Positions 14,966 to 24,369 of a stretch of DNA of 38,425 bases are shown in pieces. Made by a program: the position numbers and the translations under genes. Within the stretch, counting starts at the first letter, position 1. Every line of letters starts with the position of its first letter. The DNA lies in the NCBI GenBank assembly GCA_964509505.1, contig CAZDYP010000025.1, positions 1-38,425 of the forward strand, read 5' to 3'. Source of the DNA: CAZDYP01 sp964509505 (GTDB lineage Bacteria; Chloroflexota; Anaerolineae; JACRMK01). The notes beneath the pieces were generated by a model, which saw only the letters and a program-made list of their open reading frames with translations, had not been told where the DNA came from and did no database searches.

Positions 14966-16057
14966 TTATTGAGCGCGTTGGATTTCAGTGATGCTGCCCA
15001 AGCCGTTGATCTTCACTTGCCAACGGCTGTTCGCTGTGAACTGTTTGAACTCACTCACATTGCGCGGTTGGTAGTCATATTTTTTATCGTTGGCGATGAA
15101 CGTGATGCGATAGCTTTCGGAACGCTCGCCTTCGCGCTGTCCCGCCAACAATTGATAGAGGGGCCATTGCGGATTGAGGTCGGCGCCGCGCGCGACGAGT
15201 GGATTGCCAACGGATTTCCATTCTAATACGGTGTAGTCGCATTTGTTTTCTTTGATATTGTATTTGCAATCCTGCACGACCTTGGCAGTGCCATTGCCTT
15301 GATCTTTGAGATAGGGTGTGCCACAGACTTTCTCTGCGCCCGGCGCTGGCTCATCTGAGGTGCGTCGCACTTCTTTCGTGCATGAGCCTTTTTGCGCGTC
15401 GCGTGGAATCTGATCTTCCCAAGCAGTTTTCTTGACGGGCTGTTGCGACAGGATGGTGATACTGCGCTCCCACGACACGGATTGCACAACGGCGGTGGCT
15501 TCGGTGGTTTGGCTGCCCAAATAAAAGAACGCGCCTGCGCACACACACAACAACAGCACGGCGACGGCGACGCCCGCGATGCCGAGCCATTTGGGAAATG
15601 AACTTGTGGCGGCAGGTGGTGGTTGAGGCGTTGGTTTGGGTTTGGGGCGCGCCATAGATGCGCCGCAGCTCGCGCACTTCAACGCCGTTGCTGGATTGGG
15701 TTTGCCGCAGTTGGGGCAAGGCACATCTGGCGCCTTCTCGGTTTGCAGCGCGCCAATCGTTTCGCCTGCTTGACGCGCGCGTCCTTCCGCCAAGTCCGCG
15801 CCACAGCGCACGCACTTGGCGCGGTCGGCGGTGTTGCGTGTGCCGCAATACGCACACACGACATCGGGACCGAGTTTCGCCTGCGCCTCTTTTTTCTCGT
15901 CGGTGATCAGCGTTTGCTGCGCAGGCACATCGAATTGTTGTTTCTCCGGCATGGCCGCGCCGCAATTAGTGCAGGTGCGATTCAAGCCAGGATTTTTCGA
16001 GCCACAATTTTTGCATGTCCATTCGAGCTCAACATAACCGAGTTCTTCTTGGGGCAT
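14966..16057 (-). CDS. Membrane protein with three N-terminal zinc ribbons, unknown role
   Basis: A 363-residue protein. Three CxxC-x10-CxxC zinc ribbons are visible: Cys15/18/29/32, Cys68/71/82/85 and Cys114/117/128/131. A Pro/Lys-rich linker (136-150) leads to one transmembrane helix (about 157-180), then an outside domain of about 180 residues that I cannot assign. That domain contains several Cys (in SCTKEV, KVCGTP, DCKYN and NKCDY), which may form disulfides. The layout suggests cytoplasmic ribbons anchored to an exported domain. The start ATG 16057 is preceded by GAGGAGGT. It interrupts the glycosyltransferase run, and nothing shows it belongs to glycan synthesis. Confidence 0.85.
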   Translation of the reverse strand: MPQEELGYVELEWTCKNCGSKNPGLNRTCTNCGAAMPEKQQFDVPAQQTLITDEKKEAQAKLGPDVVCAYCGTRNTADRAKCVRCGADLAEGRARQAGETIGALQTEKAPDVPCPNCGKPNPATALKCASCGASMARPKPKPTPQPPPAATSSFPKWLGIAGVAVAVLLLCVCAGAFFYLGSQTTEATAVVQSVSWERSITILSQQPVKKTAWEDQIPRDAQKGSCTKEVRRTSDEPAPGAEKVCGTPYLKDQGNGTAKVVQDCKYNIKENKCDYTVLEWKSVGNPLVARGADLNPQWPLYQLLAGQREGERSESYRITFIANDKKYDYQPRNVSEFKQFTANSRWQVKINGLGSITEIQRAQ

Positions 16058-16078
16058 ACTTACCTCCTCTTGGTCAAC

Positions 16079-16142
16079 GAGTCATCGGTGTTAGTAATTG
16101 GATATTAGATATTGAAACTCCAATGACCACTGACGAATGACT
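16079..16142. repeat. Imperfect intergenic palindrome
   Basis: GAGTCAT at 16079 pairs with ATGACTC near 16142, and inside it ATTGGA pairs with TCCAAT. It fills the gap upstream of the zinc-ribbon gene. No convincing promoter was found here. Confidence 0.45.
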
Positions 16143-16161
16143 CTTTACTCATACTTTGATT

Positions 16162-17283
16162 TTACCAAATTTCGAGCTGTTGCGCATAAGCGGCGTAGGT
16201 TTGTTGGGCAGTGCGCGCCCACGTGAAACGCTGGGCGCGTTGCAAACTTTGATAGCTTAGTCGCTCACGTAATATGGCATCATCCCATACGCTTTGCATC
16301 GCCGCTGTCCATGCGTTGACGTCATGCGGCGCAATTTGCAACCCTGCATCGCCGACGACCTCGGGCAATGAGCTGACGTTGGAGACGATGACCGGCGCGC
16401 CGCACGCCATCGCCTCAAGCGGCGGCAAGCCAAAGCCTTCATACAGAGAAGGAAAACAAAAAGCGGTCGCGGCGCTGTACAGCGCAGGCAGGTCGTCGTC
16501 GCTGACTGCGCCGACAAAATGCGCGCGGTCGCCGATGCCTAAGGCGGCGGCTTGTGCGCGCGGGTCTGGAAAACGCGCATCATGGAAACCGCCTAGCACT
16601 AAGTGCATGTCGCTGTGCGCATGCGCGAAGGCGCGGAGTAAGGTCGTCAGATTTTTGTGTGGCTTGTTGATGGCGAGCGCGAACAAAAAACGCTCTGGCA
16701 AATTCAGGCGACTACGCAGCGCTTGAATAGCTGCCGTAGAAGCTGGAGTAAAGCGTGATTCGGTCGCTAAATAGGTTGCAACGAGTGCGCGTTTGCTCAA
16801 TGCGAAATAGCGTTGCAAATCGCGTGCGGCATCGTGTGAGATAGTGAAGATAAGGCGCGAGGTTTGCACCGCTAACCCCATCAACCAACGAAACGCGAGC
16901 GCATGCAGGCGAGTGGGCAGGGCGTGGGGATAGCGTAGGGGAATCACATCGTACAACGTGACGACGGAACGCGCATAACCCCAATAGGGACGGATGTAGT
17001 ATGGAAAATGCGTGAGCTCGAAGGTCACACGCGGCAAATAGTTTTTAAGCGCCCAGTGATATTGCGGCGTGAAGGGCGTGAAGGGTGTTTCGATGAGTGT
17101 GAGGTTGGGGAACCTTCGCAGCTGCGCTAAATCGAAACGGCGATTGGGCAAGCGGGGGTTGAGCGGCACGACGATTTCGTCTTGTGGCGCAAGCATGGCG
17201 ATACCTTCGATGAGATGGTAGGTGTAACGACCGACGCCGGGAAAGTGATCGTAGAGGGTGTGACCGTCGAGTAAGAAGCGCAT
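16162..17283 (-). CDS. Glycosyltransferase family 4
   Basis: A 373-residue GT-B glycosyltransferase. It begins MRFLLDGHTLYDHFPGVGRYTYHL, with the glycine-containing N-terminal loop of mannosyl/rhamnosyl-type GT4 enzymes. The C-terminal domain has INKPHKNLTTLLRAF and the EX7E motif in SLYEGFGLPPLEAMACGAP, followed by SSLPEVVGDAG. The start at ATG 17283 is chosen because the upstream extension of the open frame is intergenic repeat. It lies in the minus-strand glycan operon downstream of a GT39-like gene. Sugar specificity is not predictable. Confidence 0.93.
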   Translation of the reverse strand: MRFLLDGHTLYDHFPGVGRYTYHLIEGIAMLAPQDEIVVPLNPRLPNRRFDLAQLRRFPNLTLIETPFTPFTPQYHWALKNYLPRVTFELTHFPYYIRPYWGYARSVVTLYDVIPLRYPHALPTRLHALAFRWLMGLAVQTSRLIFTISHDAARDLQRYFALSKRALVATYLATESRFTPASTAAIQALRSRLNLPERFLFALAINKPHKNLTTLLRAFAHAHSDMHLVLGGFHDARFPDPRAQAAALGIGDRAHFVGAVSDDDLPALYSAATAFCFPSLYEGFGLPPLEAMACGAPVIVSNVSSLPEVVGDAGLQIAPHDVNAWTAAMQSVWDDAILRERLSYQSLQRAQRFTWARTAQQTYAAYAQQLEIW

Positions 17284-17295
17284 AAGTGGCGGCTG

Positions 17296-17375
17296 GGGAT
17301 AGCGAATGGCGAATAGCGGATAATGAATAGTCAGTAATGGAGGGCAAGGAGTCATCAGCCAATGGCTATTGGCAA
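17296..17375. repeat. Intergenic word repeat and hairpin overlapping the GT39 gene end
   Basis: GCGAATGGCGAATAGCGGATAATGAATAG is a chain of near-repeats, shown here in two pieces: GCGAATGGCGAATAGCG and GATAATGAATAG. It is followed by the hairpin GCCAATGGCTATTGGC (17358-17373), which contains the TAG stop of the gene at 17366. Confidence 0.6.
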
Positions 17376-19054
17376 GGGGTGTGGGGTTTGAGGCGATAGA
17401 CGATGAACACGCCGCGCTGTTGACGATCATAACAGCGCGTCAAGTGTGCGCTCACTTGTGAATCAGTGAGGACTGATGTGCGTGATTGTTCTTTGGTCGT
17501 CCAAATGAGCGCGTCAATGCGGCGGTTACGCATGGCGTCGAGCAGTTTGGTAGGATTATCCGTGAACAAGTAATCGTAAATTTCTTCGCCCTGTCGGCGC
17601 GATTCGAGCCACGTGTCTTTGATAGCTAGAATATACCCAGTGGCGCCAACGGCTTCAGCTTCGCGCACGCTCCAAAAATAATCGGCGTAATCATACGTAT
17701 AGCGATAGCGGGTACTGTATGTGGCATTTATCAACGTCACTGAGAGTGAAAGCAAGCTGGCTAAAGCCAATGCGCCCAGGAGCGCCAACGAAACATTGTA
17801 GATGGGTAAGCGCTGACGATGTGCCCAAAACCAGCCGCTTACCATAATGCCAATGAAAGGCAAGCCAAGTATCGTGAGCGTGGTGAGTCCAACGCGCAGT
17901 CGTCGTACGACATCAAAGGTAGAGCCAGCGAATGTGGATTCATAGATTGCATAGAGTGGGTCGGGGAAGAAGAGCCAGAACGCAAGGCATACACTCACAC
18001 CGACTCCCAGTAAAATTTGAAAGGTTGAGCGCGATAATTGTGTGGTCAATGGCGTGAGCATGGCTGCCGTGACCAGTGCCACAATGGGAATGATGGGCGC
18101 TTCATAACGGGGATAACCCCAAGTGGGGACGATGACGGTGAGGTAGAATCCGCACACAACCACGATGTATAAGTTAAGCGCATCAAACAACTGTCCTTGC
18201 CTGCGTAGCAAGCGTCGTGCGCTTTGCGCCAAGCCGATGAGCAGGATCAAGGTGAGCGGCAACGAAAGCCACAACATGAAAATGCCATAGCCTTGCGGCA
18301 GCCGCGCGATGAGTTCTTGAAGGTTGAAGAAATTGCTGCTGCGTCCAAAGGTGGGCGCAAAGTATGCCCACAGATAACCCGTGAGTTGTGAATAGCTAAA
18401 GAAGGTGATGAGGAATAAGCTGAAGCTCACTAATCCAATCACCAGCAGTTCGAGCGCGCGTTGCCAAGCGCGCTGCAACAGATGATAGAATCCTAATGCG
18501 CCCAGCAATAAAGGAGGCGTTGGCAATTTGACCCAGAATGCAAGCGTCAACAGGGTTACTAGAAGCGTGATGCGTATGCGCGCAGAGCGGTCCTGCAAGG
18601 TTGCCCAAATCCCAACGAACATTAACAAGGTGGGCGTCAGCAAGGTGTTATCTATGTCAAGCAGCATCGCATTCTGTGTAGTGAGTGGATTGAAGCTCAG
18701 AAAGGCTACGGCAATGGCAATGAAGCGCGTGCGTTGTGGATGATTGCGCCAAAAGGCATCAATTAACAAAGGCATGAGCCATAGGTTGATAACCGCGCAA
18801 ACCATGCCTGTGAAACGAGCGGTGTGAATGGAGACGCCGAAGAGCGTCAGAAAAAATTGCGCGACGTGAATGTAACCTTGGGGGTGGGGTATCAATGCGC
18901 GCGACTGTTGCCAATTGACCATCGAACGGTAAAAGTCCCATTCGTCTGCCAAAATGGGTTGCCAGCTCATGCGCATAAAAGCGAAGACCAGCCAGCCAGT
19001 CGCAGCCGTGAGGATGAGCCAAACAGGGTAAGTATAGGCAGCAAAGAGTTTCAT
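17366..19054 (-). CDS. Polytopic glycosyltransferase of the GT39/ArnT-like superfamily
   Basis: A 562-residue integral membrane protein with about eleven to twelve hydrophobic segments and a C-terminal soluble part (about 460-562). The first outside loop has ADEWDFYRS, the acidic motif expected of GT-C enzymes, followed by HPQGYIHV. Such enzymes use polyprenyl-phosphate sugars on the outer membrane face to glycosylate lipids or proteins. It directly follows a polyprenyl-phosphate-sugar-synthase-like GT2 gene (7-base gap), which could make its donor. The start is ATG 19054. The stop lies in the hairpin at 17358-17373. Confidence 0.85.
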   Translation of the reverse strand: MKLFAAYTYPVWLILTAATGWLVFAFMRMSWQPILADEWDFYRSMVNWQQSRALIPHPQGYIHVAQFFLTLFGVSIHTARFTGMVCAVINLWLMPLLIDAFWRNHPQRTRFIAIAVAFLSFNPLTTQNAMLLDIDNTLLTPTLLMFVGIWATLQDRSARIRITLLVTLLTLAFWVKLPTPPLLLGALGFYHLLQRAWQRALELLVIGLVSFSLFLITFFSYSQLTGYLWAYFAPTFGRSSNFFNLQELIARLPQGYGIFMLWLSLPLTLILLIGLAQSARRLLRRQGQLFDALNLYIVVVCGFYLTVIVPTWGYPRYEAPIIPIVALVTAAMLTPLTTQLSRSTFQILLGVGVSVCLAFWLFFPDPLYAIYESTFAGSTFDVVRRLRVGLTTLTILGLPFIGIMVSGWFWAHRQRLPIYNVSLALLGALALASLLSLSVTLINATYSTRYRYTYDYADYFWSVREAEAVGATGYILAIKDTWLESRRQGEEIYDYLFTDNPTKLLDAMRNRRIDALIWTTKEQSRTSVLTDSQVSAHLTRCYDRQQRGVFIVYRLKPHTPCQ

Positions 19055-19061
19055 CAGACTC

Positions 19062-19790
19062 TTAGATAGGTGGAATACGACCTAGCCAGGCGCGCACCCG
19101 ATAGCTCACAATCAAGCGAATCATGCGTGTGCCAACCCGCCAAGCGGTTTTGAAATTACCGGTGATTTTTGAGATACCACGGCGGCCACGATAGTTGATC
19201 GGCACTTCGATCATGCGAATATGTCCAAGCAATCCCAAGATTACCATTTCGGGCAAGAAATGAGAACCACCAACTGTCAAATGGGGAGTAAGACGACGCG
19301 CGGCGGGCGCATGAATCAAGCGCAACGTGCAACCACAGTCGGAAAGGGATGGACCATTAAATAAAAACTCCAGGAGCTTAGCTACTACCCAATTTCCTAG
19401 ACGCAAGAAGATGCCCATGTTCGCTTCAGCCCAGATGAGTTCGCGTGTGGTGCGCGTGCCAAGCACCATCTCGAAATCGTCGGAGTAGGCTAACAATTTG
19501 AGGATGTCTTTGCCGATAAACGTGCCATCAGGTTCTCCCAGAATGATGATGTCCCCGCGCGCTTCACACAACCCGCGCCGCAAGGCGTAGCCATAACCTT
19601 GTCGCGTCTCGGTCACCAAGCGTGCGCGTGTCGTGCGGGCAATGGCGGCGCTGCGGTCAGTGGAATTGTTGTCAACGACGATGATCTCATCTACCAACCC
19701 TGTGCCAAAGAAGTCTTCGATGGCGGCTAGTAAACCGGCTTCTTCATTATAAACGGGAAAAACGACGCTCACAGTTTGGTTATTCCACAT
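19062..19790 (-). CDS. Glycosyltransferase family 2, polyprenyl-phosphate sugar synthase-like
   Basis: A 242-residue GT-A enzyme resembling dolichyl/undecaprenyl-phosphate mannosyl- or glucosyltransferases without the membrane tail. Seen are VVFPVYNEEAGL (8-19), DEIIVVDNNSTDRS (UDP/GDP pocket), a metal-site motif in GEPDGTF, and NYRGRRGISKITG near the end, typical of DPM1-like proteins. It probably makes a polyprenyl-phosphate sugar used by the GT39-like enzyme encoded next to it. ATG 19790 is chosen; a TTG at 19832 would overlap the preceding gene by 16 bases and has no ribosome site. Confidence 0.9.
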   Translation of the reverse strand: MWNNQTVSVVFPVYNEEAGLLAAIEDFFGTGLVDEIIVVDNNSTDRSAAIARTTRARLVTETRQGYGYALRRGLCEARGDIIILGEPDGTFIGKDILKLLAYSDDFEMVLGTRTTRELIWAEANMGIFLRLGNWVVAKLLEFLFNGPSLSDCGCTLRLIHAPAARRLTPHLTVGGSHFLPEMVILGLLGHIRMIEVPINYRGRRGISKITGNFKTAWRVGTRMIRLIVSYRVRAWLGRIPPI

Positions 19791-19816
19791 AGACTTCGGT
19801 TGTCCTTGTGTTGGCG

Positions 19817-20812
19817 TTAGGGGTTCAACCAATGCGGCGGCATATTTTTGGTAATTTCGAACGCTTCAAAATTTTTGCTGTGGCGCGCGCCAATCGCTTT
19901 GACCCAGCGCGCCATACGCGCTAGCCCTTCTTCAAGGGGGGTTTCGGGGACGACGCCAAATACACGGCGTAATTTATTTTGGTTGGCATAAGCATGCGCG
20001 ACCTCATTGCGCGCAGGTAAATGCACGACCTCCGTAGTTGTTCCCATGGCTTGCATAACTAGGCGCGCCAGCTCATTGATGGCGCAAGGTGTGTCCGCAC
20101 CCACGTTGAAGGTTTGGTTGTGCGCCTCAGATACTGTGACGGCGCGCGCGATGAGGGGCGCGATGTCGCCGATATACGTAAAGGCGCGAGTTTGTTGACC
20201 ATCGCCAAAGATGGTTAATGGCTGGTTTTGCATGAGTTGGTTCATGAAGATGCCGATGACGTTGCGATATTTGTCGCCGATATTCTGATGCTCGCCATAG
20301 ACATTGTGTGGGCGAAAGATAACGTAGTTCAATCCAAACATTGCATGGCTCACATTAAGCTCGCGCTCGACGGCATACTTAGCAATGCCATAGGAATCTT
20401 CTGGCATTGGTATGGTATCTTCACTCATTGGCAATGGGGCGCTGCCGTACACGGCAATAGATGACGTAAAAACAAAGCACTTGACGTTGTGATTTACACT
20501 GGCGTTGATGAGGTTGACGCTGCCTAGCAAGTTGTTGTGATAGTTGAAGCGTTTGATGAAATGGCTCAACCCTTCAGCGGCGTAGGCGGCGAGGTGATAG
20601 ACATAATCGAATTGGTGTTTCTCGAATAAACGCTGGATAAGCGCGTTATCTAAAATTGAGCCTTCGACGAAGGTGGCGTCCGCAGGCACTTGAGCGCGTT
20701 GACCGCCGCTTAGATCATCGAGCACTGTCACTGCATGTCCGAGCTGTAAGAGCTGCGCGGCGACATGAGAACCAATGAAACCCGCGCCGCCTGTCACTAA
20801 ACTTTTGAGCAT
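19817..20812 (-). CDS. NAD-dependent nucleotide-sugar epimerase/dehydratase (extended SDR)
   Basis: A 331-residue extended short-chain dehydrogenase acting on a nucleotide sugar. It has the NAD loop TGGAGFIGSH, the active-site pair SSIAVYG (Ser) and YGIAKYAVE (Tyr-x3-Lys), RPHNVYGEHQN and a late FNVGAD segment. It is close to UDP-glucose 4-epimerases and their relatives, so it would likely interconvert UDP-Glc(NAc) and UDP-Gal(NAc), but 4,6-dehydratase-type or other reactions cannot be excluded. ATG 20812 (MLKSLVTGG) is preferred over the in-frame TTG three codons earlier. Confidence 0.88.
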   Translation of the reverse strand: MLKSLVTGGAGFIGSHVAAQLLQLGHAVTVLDDLSGGQRAQVPADATFVEGSILDNALIQRLFEKHQFDYVYHLAAYAAEGLSHFIKRFNYHNNLLGSVNLINASVNHNVKCFVFTSSIAVYGSAPLPMSEDTIPMPEDSYGIAKYAVERELNVSHAMFGLNYVIFRPHNVYGEHQNIGDKYRNVIGIFMNQLMQNQPLTIFGDGQQTRAFTYIGDIAPLIARAVTVSEAHNQTFNVGADTPCAINELARLVMQAMGTTTEVVHLPARNEVAHAYANQNKLRRVFGVVPETPLEEGLARMARWVKAIGARHSKNFEAFEITKNMPPHWLNP

Positions 20813-20868
20813 TGCATTCAATCCTGTGAGTAAGAGCGGGAGCTAGCGCACAAACCACACACAACTTG

Positions 20869-21630
20869 TCAAGAGGTTGTCCGCTCTGAAATAATTACAA
20901 ACGAAACCATACGACTGTAAAAACTCTTCAATTCATGAGCGCGGCCGGCGTGACATTCCATTTTGAACGCCTCAATCTGCCGCAACGTCTGGGCAGAAGC
21001 ATTGAAGAGGATGTCATACTCCGCGCCCTCGCAATCCAATTTGACCAACTGCGCTGCGCCCACGCTGCGCATGATGGCATCCAGCGTGGTCGTTGGCGCC
21101 CAATCAAAATCCTGTGTTGACTTGTCGGTGAGGATAGCGTTGAAGATGCTGGATTGTTTTGGAAACTTGACGACGCCCGCCTCGACATCGCAGACCGCTA
21201 ACTGATGCGGGATGATGCGGTGTTCCAAGTGATTCTCGACGATGTTGCGCCGCAAGTGTTGATAGGCTTCGCTGTTGGGTTCGTACGCATAGACTTTGGC
21301 GGCTTGTTGATGAATGGCGTAGAGCGAGAAGACGCCGATGTTAGCGCCAATGTCAATCACGGTGCTATGCGGCGGCACTTTGCCGTAATCCTCGCGTACG
21401 AAAATCAGAAAGACGGTTACGGCGTCTTGTGGTTGCTGTGACAAAAAAATTTTCAACCCACTGCGGAGTTCAATCACATGGCTGGCAGGTTTCGTCTGCG
21501 TGAGATAGGCATAAAATAATTGCCAAGGATGTTTGAATAGCCAACAACAACGAATCAAGTACCACACATATCGATGCGTGTGGCGCAAATTTTTTGCGTA
21601 AGTCGTCAGGTCTCTACCGAGAATTTTCAT
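20869..21630 (-). CDS. FkbM-family SAM-dependent methyltransferase
   Basis: A 253-residue methyltransferase with SAM motif I VIDIGANIGVFS (91-102), the acidic loop YAYEPNSEA and the family hallmark KLDCEGAEYDI (197-207). FkbM enzymes typically O-methylate sugars or polyketides, and in glycan loci they are thought to cap or decorate sugars. The first 60 residues are basic and helical. The start is ATG 21630. It lies between a GT39 gene and the epimerase. A broken relative is at 27752-28210. Confidence 0.9.
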   Translation of the reverse strand: MKILGRDLTTYAKNLRHTHRYVWYLIRCCWLFKHPWQLFYAYLTQTKPASHVIELRSGLKIFLSQQPQDAVTVFLIFVREDYGKVPPHSTVIDIGANIGVFSLYAIHQQAAKVYAYEPNSEAYQHLRRNIVENHLEHRIIPHQLAVCDVEAGVVKFPKQSSIFNAILTDKSTQDFDWAPTTTLDAIMRSVGAAQLVKLDCEGAEYDILFNASAQTLRQIEAFKMECHAGRAHELKSFYSRMVSFVIISERTTS

Positions 21631-21681
21631 GGCGCGAACTCTCTAGGGGGTGTAGGGCAGCGCAACCTAACGCAGCCTCCT

Positions 21682-23217
21682 TCACCATGGGCGCAATTCG
21701 TACAGTTCAATCTGTAAGCGAAACTCATAGCTGTTGCGATTGAGCAAAAAATTTTTGATGATGAGATATTGAGCATCTATCGGCAAAAACTTTTGGGTGT
21801 AGGAGAGCCGATAGGTTGAAGCAAGTAAGGCGCGAGTGGGTTCACCTGATACCAAGCGTTGGCTTTGGTCCCGCCCAATGGTCACGAGCCAAACGCGTTT
21901 AGGCTTGCGCGTCTGCAAGATGGATTCGATTTCAGGATCGCCTGTATGACGATGAAGCGTCGTTGCATGGGTCGGCGAAAAATAATAACCAAAGACGCTA
22001 TCATAATCGCTCAAAACAACATCGTTAGGCTCTAGCCGTTCACCCACATAGCGCGCCGCTTCTTTGGCAGGGGTGAGATAAATAGGGTTGAGAAATTGTT
22101 GTCCTTGATAGTAATTATACAAACTGTAGCTCCAAACAACGAGCAGCAAACTACCAAGACCGAAAGCCCACGCGCGTTTGGGGAGACGTTGCCATCCACT
22201 CACCCACAGGGCGAGATAGAATGGCAACGTGAACAAGCCCCGCACAGGCACATTAAGAAATGGCGTGCCTGGCGCGAGATACGTGGTGGTGAACGATAAA
22301 CTTACAATACTGATGAGGAAGAGACCCGCATACGCCCAAGCATGGGGTGAAGCCGGTCTCTGGTTTTGCGTCGCGCGAAATGGCATGATGTTGGCTAGGA
22401 TGAGTGTGACGATGCAGCCCGCCCCCACGAACGCCAAGGGGTTCCATGGAAAGAGCGTTTCGCCAATGCCTAAGGTGTAAAAGCCAGCGACGATGCCTAA
22501 ACCGAATCCAAGCAGGCTGCGCGCCAAATCAACGCCTGTGTTAGCATAGACATTGCCCACTTGCCGCAGCGTCGTCAGCGCAAACCAGGGGCTGAAACTG
22601 AGCGCGATGATGACGCCCACCGTGACCCAGCGTTTGAGCAGAGCGCGCTGGCGTGTGGGCATCACAAAGCACACGCCTTGCGCGACCAACAAAATGGCGC
22701 TAGGGTAGAACGTATAGACGAGCATGAGACCCGCTGCCCCATAAACTAACCAATACTTTCTGGCGTCGTGCTGTAACGCTTTTTGCAAAGCCATCGTGCT
22801 GACCAGCCCTAGCGCTAATAGCAACGAATAGTAACGCGCCATGCGGCTAAACTCGATGAACGCAGGCGCGCTGCCCAACAGCAGTGTTGCGAATAGAGCG
22901 GCCGATGTGTTCAGTGCGCGTCGGATCATCACGTACATTAGCGCCACCGCGCAGAAGCCAGCAGCAATCGAGAACCACCGTAGAGCAAAATCGCTATCGC
23001 CCGCGAGTTGCGTCCAACCATGCAGCGCCAAAAAGTAGAGTGGAGGATGGATGTCGTTGGAGGTGTTGGTTAGCACCGTGCGCCATGACCCTTGAATCAT
23101 TTCGTGTGTGAGGAATTCGTCCACCCACAAACTGCGCCGACTTAAATCCCCAATCAACAAAGCCCAGCTGAGCAGCATCAGCACAAGCAAAGATTTTGGC
23201 GTGAATGAGGAGGTCAT
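21682..23217 (-). CDS. Glycosyltransferase family 39-like membrane protein
   Basis: A 511-residue polytopic protein with about twelve membrane segments. The first outside loop has RRSLWVDEFLTHEM, the Asp-Glu motif of the GT39/PMT_2 group, followed by NDIHPPLYFLALHGW, which is characteristic of bacterial members. It should transfer a sugar from a polyprenyl-phosphate carrier outside the membrane. The last 120 residues form a soluble domain. Start ATG 23217 is only 3 bases past the stop of the GT9 gene, so the two are coupled. It is not a close paralogue of the GT39-like gene at 17366. Confidence 0.9.
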   Translation of the reverse strand: MTSSFTPKSLLVLMLLSWALLIGDLSRRSLWVDEFLTHEMIQGSWRTVLTNTSNDIHPPLYFLALHGWTQLAGDSDFALRWFSIAAGFCAVALMYVMIRRALNTSAALFATLLLGSAPAFIEFSRMARYYSLLLALGLVSTMALQKALQHDARKYWLVYGAAGLMLVYTFYPSAILLVAQGVCFVMPTRQRALLKRWVTVGVIIALSFSPWFALTTLRQVGNVYANTGVDLARSLLGFGLGIVAGFYTLGIGETLFPWNPLAFVGAGCIVTLILANIMPFRATQNQRPASPHAWAYAGLFLISIVSLSFTTTYLAPGTPFLNVPVRGLFTLPFYLALWVSGWQRLPKRAWAFGLGSLLLVVWSYSLYNYYQGQQFLNPIYLTPAKEAARYVGERLEPNDVVLSDYDSVFGYYFSPTHATTLHRHTGDPEIESILQTRKPKRVWLVTIGRDQSQRLVSGEPTRALLASTYRLSYTQKFLPIDAQYLIIKNFLLNRNSYEFRLQIELYELRPW

Positions 23218-23220
23218 GGT

Positions 23221-24369
23221 TTACAAAAATGGCGCGAGCGCAGCCAACCCTTGCTCCACCGAAATTTCCGTCATGCACACATGATCACGATTGCAGACGC
23301 GCAAGCCACAGAGCCAACACACAGGTTTATGTTGTAATACCGTCACACGCTCACCCCAAGGTCGCCATAACGCTGCGTCGTTTTCGCCAGAGAAAATCGT
23401 GACAGTTGGCACGTTCATGGCGGCGGCGAGATGGGCGGGTCCCGAGTCGTTGCCGACAAATGCGACGCAGCGTTGGATAACGGCGGCGGTTTGCGAGATG
23501 CTGGCTTGTCCCGCAACGACGACATGGGGCGCACGCAGGGTGGGGCGCATTTGCGCGATGAGCGGCAAATCATCTTTGCCGCCTACCAATGCAATCGCTA
23601 CGCCATCGGTTTCCGCTAACCGATTTGCCAACTGTGCGTAGCGTTCAAGCGCCCATAGTTTCGACGGATAGCCTGCGCCAACGTGCATGGCAACCCAACG
23701 CGAGGCAGGCGCTTGCGACAACCACGTGGCGGCGCAACGCTCATCGTCGGGCGACACGAACATTTCCAGCTTTGGATTGGGTGCCTGTGCGCCAATGGCA
23801 TCGGTCAGCGTGAGATGTTGCAAGACAACGTGTGACTGCCATGCGAATGGCACACAATCCGTTTGCAAGAAACCGCCGCCATACAAGCCATAACCGACAC
23901 GTCGTGAGATGCCTGCCAGAGCGAAGGCGAGGTTCTCTTGGAAGAACGATTTGAAGTTGATGACCCAATCGAAATGTTTTTGGCGCAGCTCACGCACGAG
24001 CGCGAAAAATTCGCGCGGCGCCCAATAAGGGCTGCCGCGACTCCGATCCCACCACGAAGCGCGATACGCGATGACTTCGTTCAGGCGTGGATTGTGTGCG
24101 ACGACCTCGCGGCTCCACGGCGCGACCAACATCGCCACGCGCGCTTGGGGAAAGCGTGCGCGCACCGCAGCAATCGCGGGCGTTGTCAACAATACATCGC
24201 CGATGTGCGCGAGGTTCACCAGCAAGATGCGTTGCGGGTCAGCCCACACGCCGCGATGTTTGAACGGCGTCACCAGCGCATTGCCCACACCATCCACCAG
24301 TGAAAACAGACGAATGAGCGATGGCTTGACGAAACCGTAGGTGCGAGTAGCAGATGGCATATAGCGCAT
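23221..24369 (-). CDS. Glycosyltransferase family 9, heptosyltransferase-like
   Basis: A GT-B enzyme of 382 residues resembling ADP-heptose:LPS heptosyltransferases. Motifs are RILLVNLAHIGDVLLTTPA (48-66), HVGAGYPSKLWALERYAQL and VGNDSGPAHLAAAMNVPT, the family donor-site signature. A Cys-rich tail (CWLCGLRVCNRDHVC) is usual in the family. It is immediately followed by the GT39 gene and preceded by hldD and hldE, so ADP-heptose is a sensible donor. Start ATG 24369 or 24360; both lie in an intergenic repeat and neither has a ribosome site, so the first residues are uncertain. Conserved sequence begins near residue 40. Confidence 0.9.
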   Translation of the reverse strand: MRYMPSATRTYGFVKPSLIRLFSLVDGVGNALVTPFKHRGVWADPQRILLVNLAHIGDVLLTTPAIAAVRARFPQARVAMLVAPWSREVVAHNPRLNEVIAYRASWWDRSRGSPYWAPREFFALVRELRQKHFDWVINFKSFFQENLAFALAGISRRVGYGLYGGGFLQTDCVPFAWQSHVVLQHLTLTDAIGAQAPNPKLEMFVSPDDERCAATWLSQAPASRWVAMHVGAGYPSKLWALERYAQLANRLAETDGVAIALVGGKDDLPLIAQMRPTLRAPHVVVAGQASISQTAAVIQRCVAFVGNDSGPAHLAAAMNVPTVTIFSGENDAALWRPWGERVTVLQHKPVCWLCGLRVCNRDHVCMTEISVEQGLAALAPFL

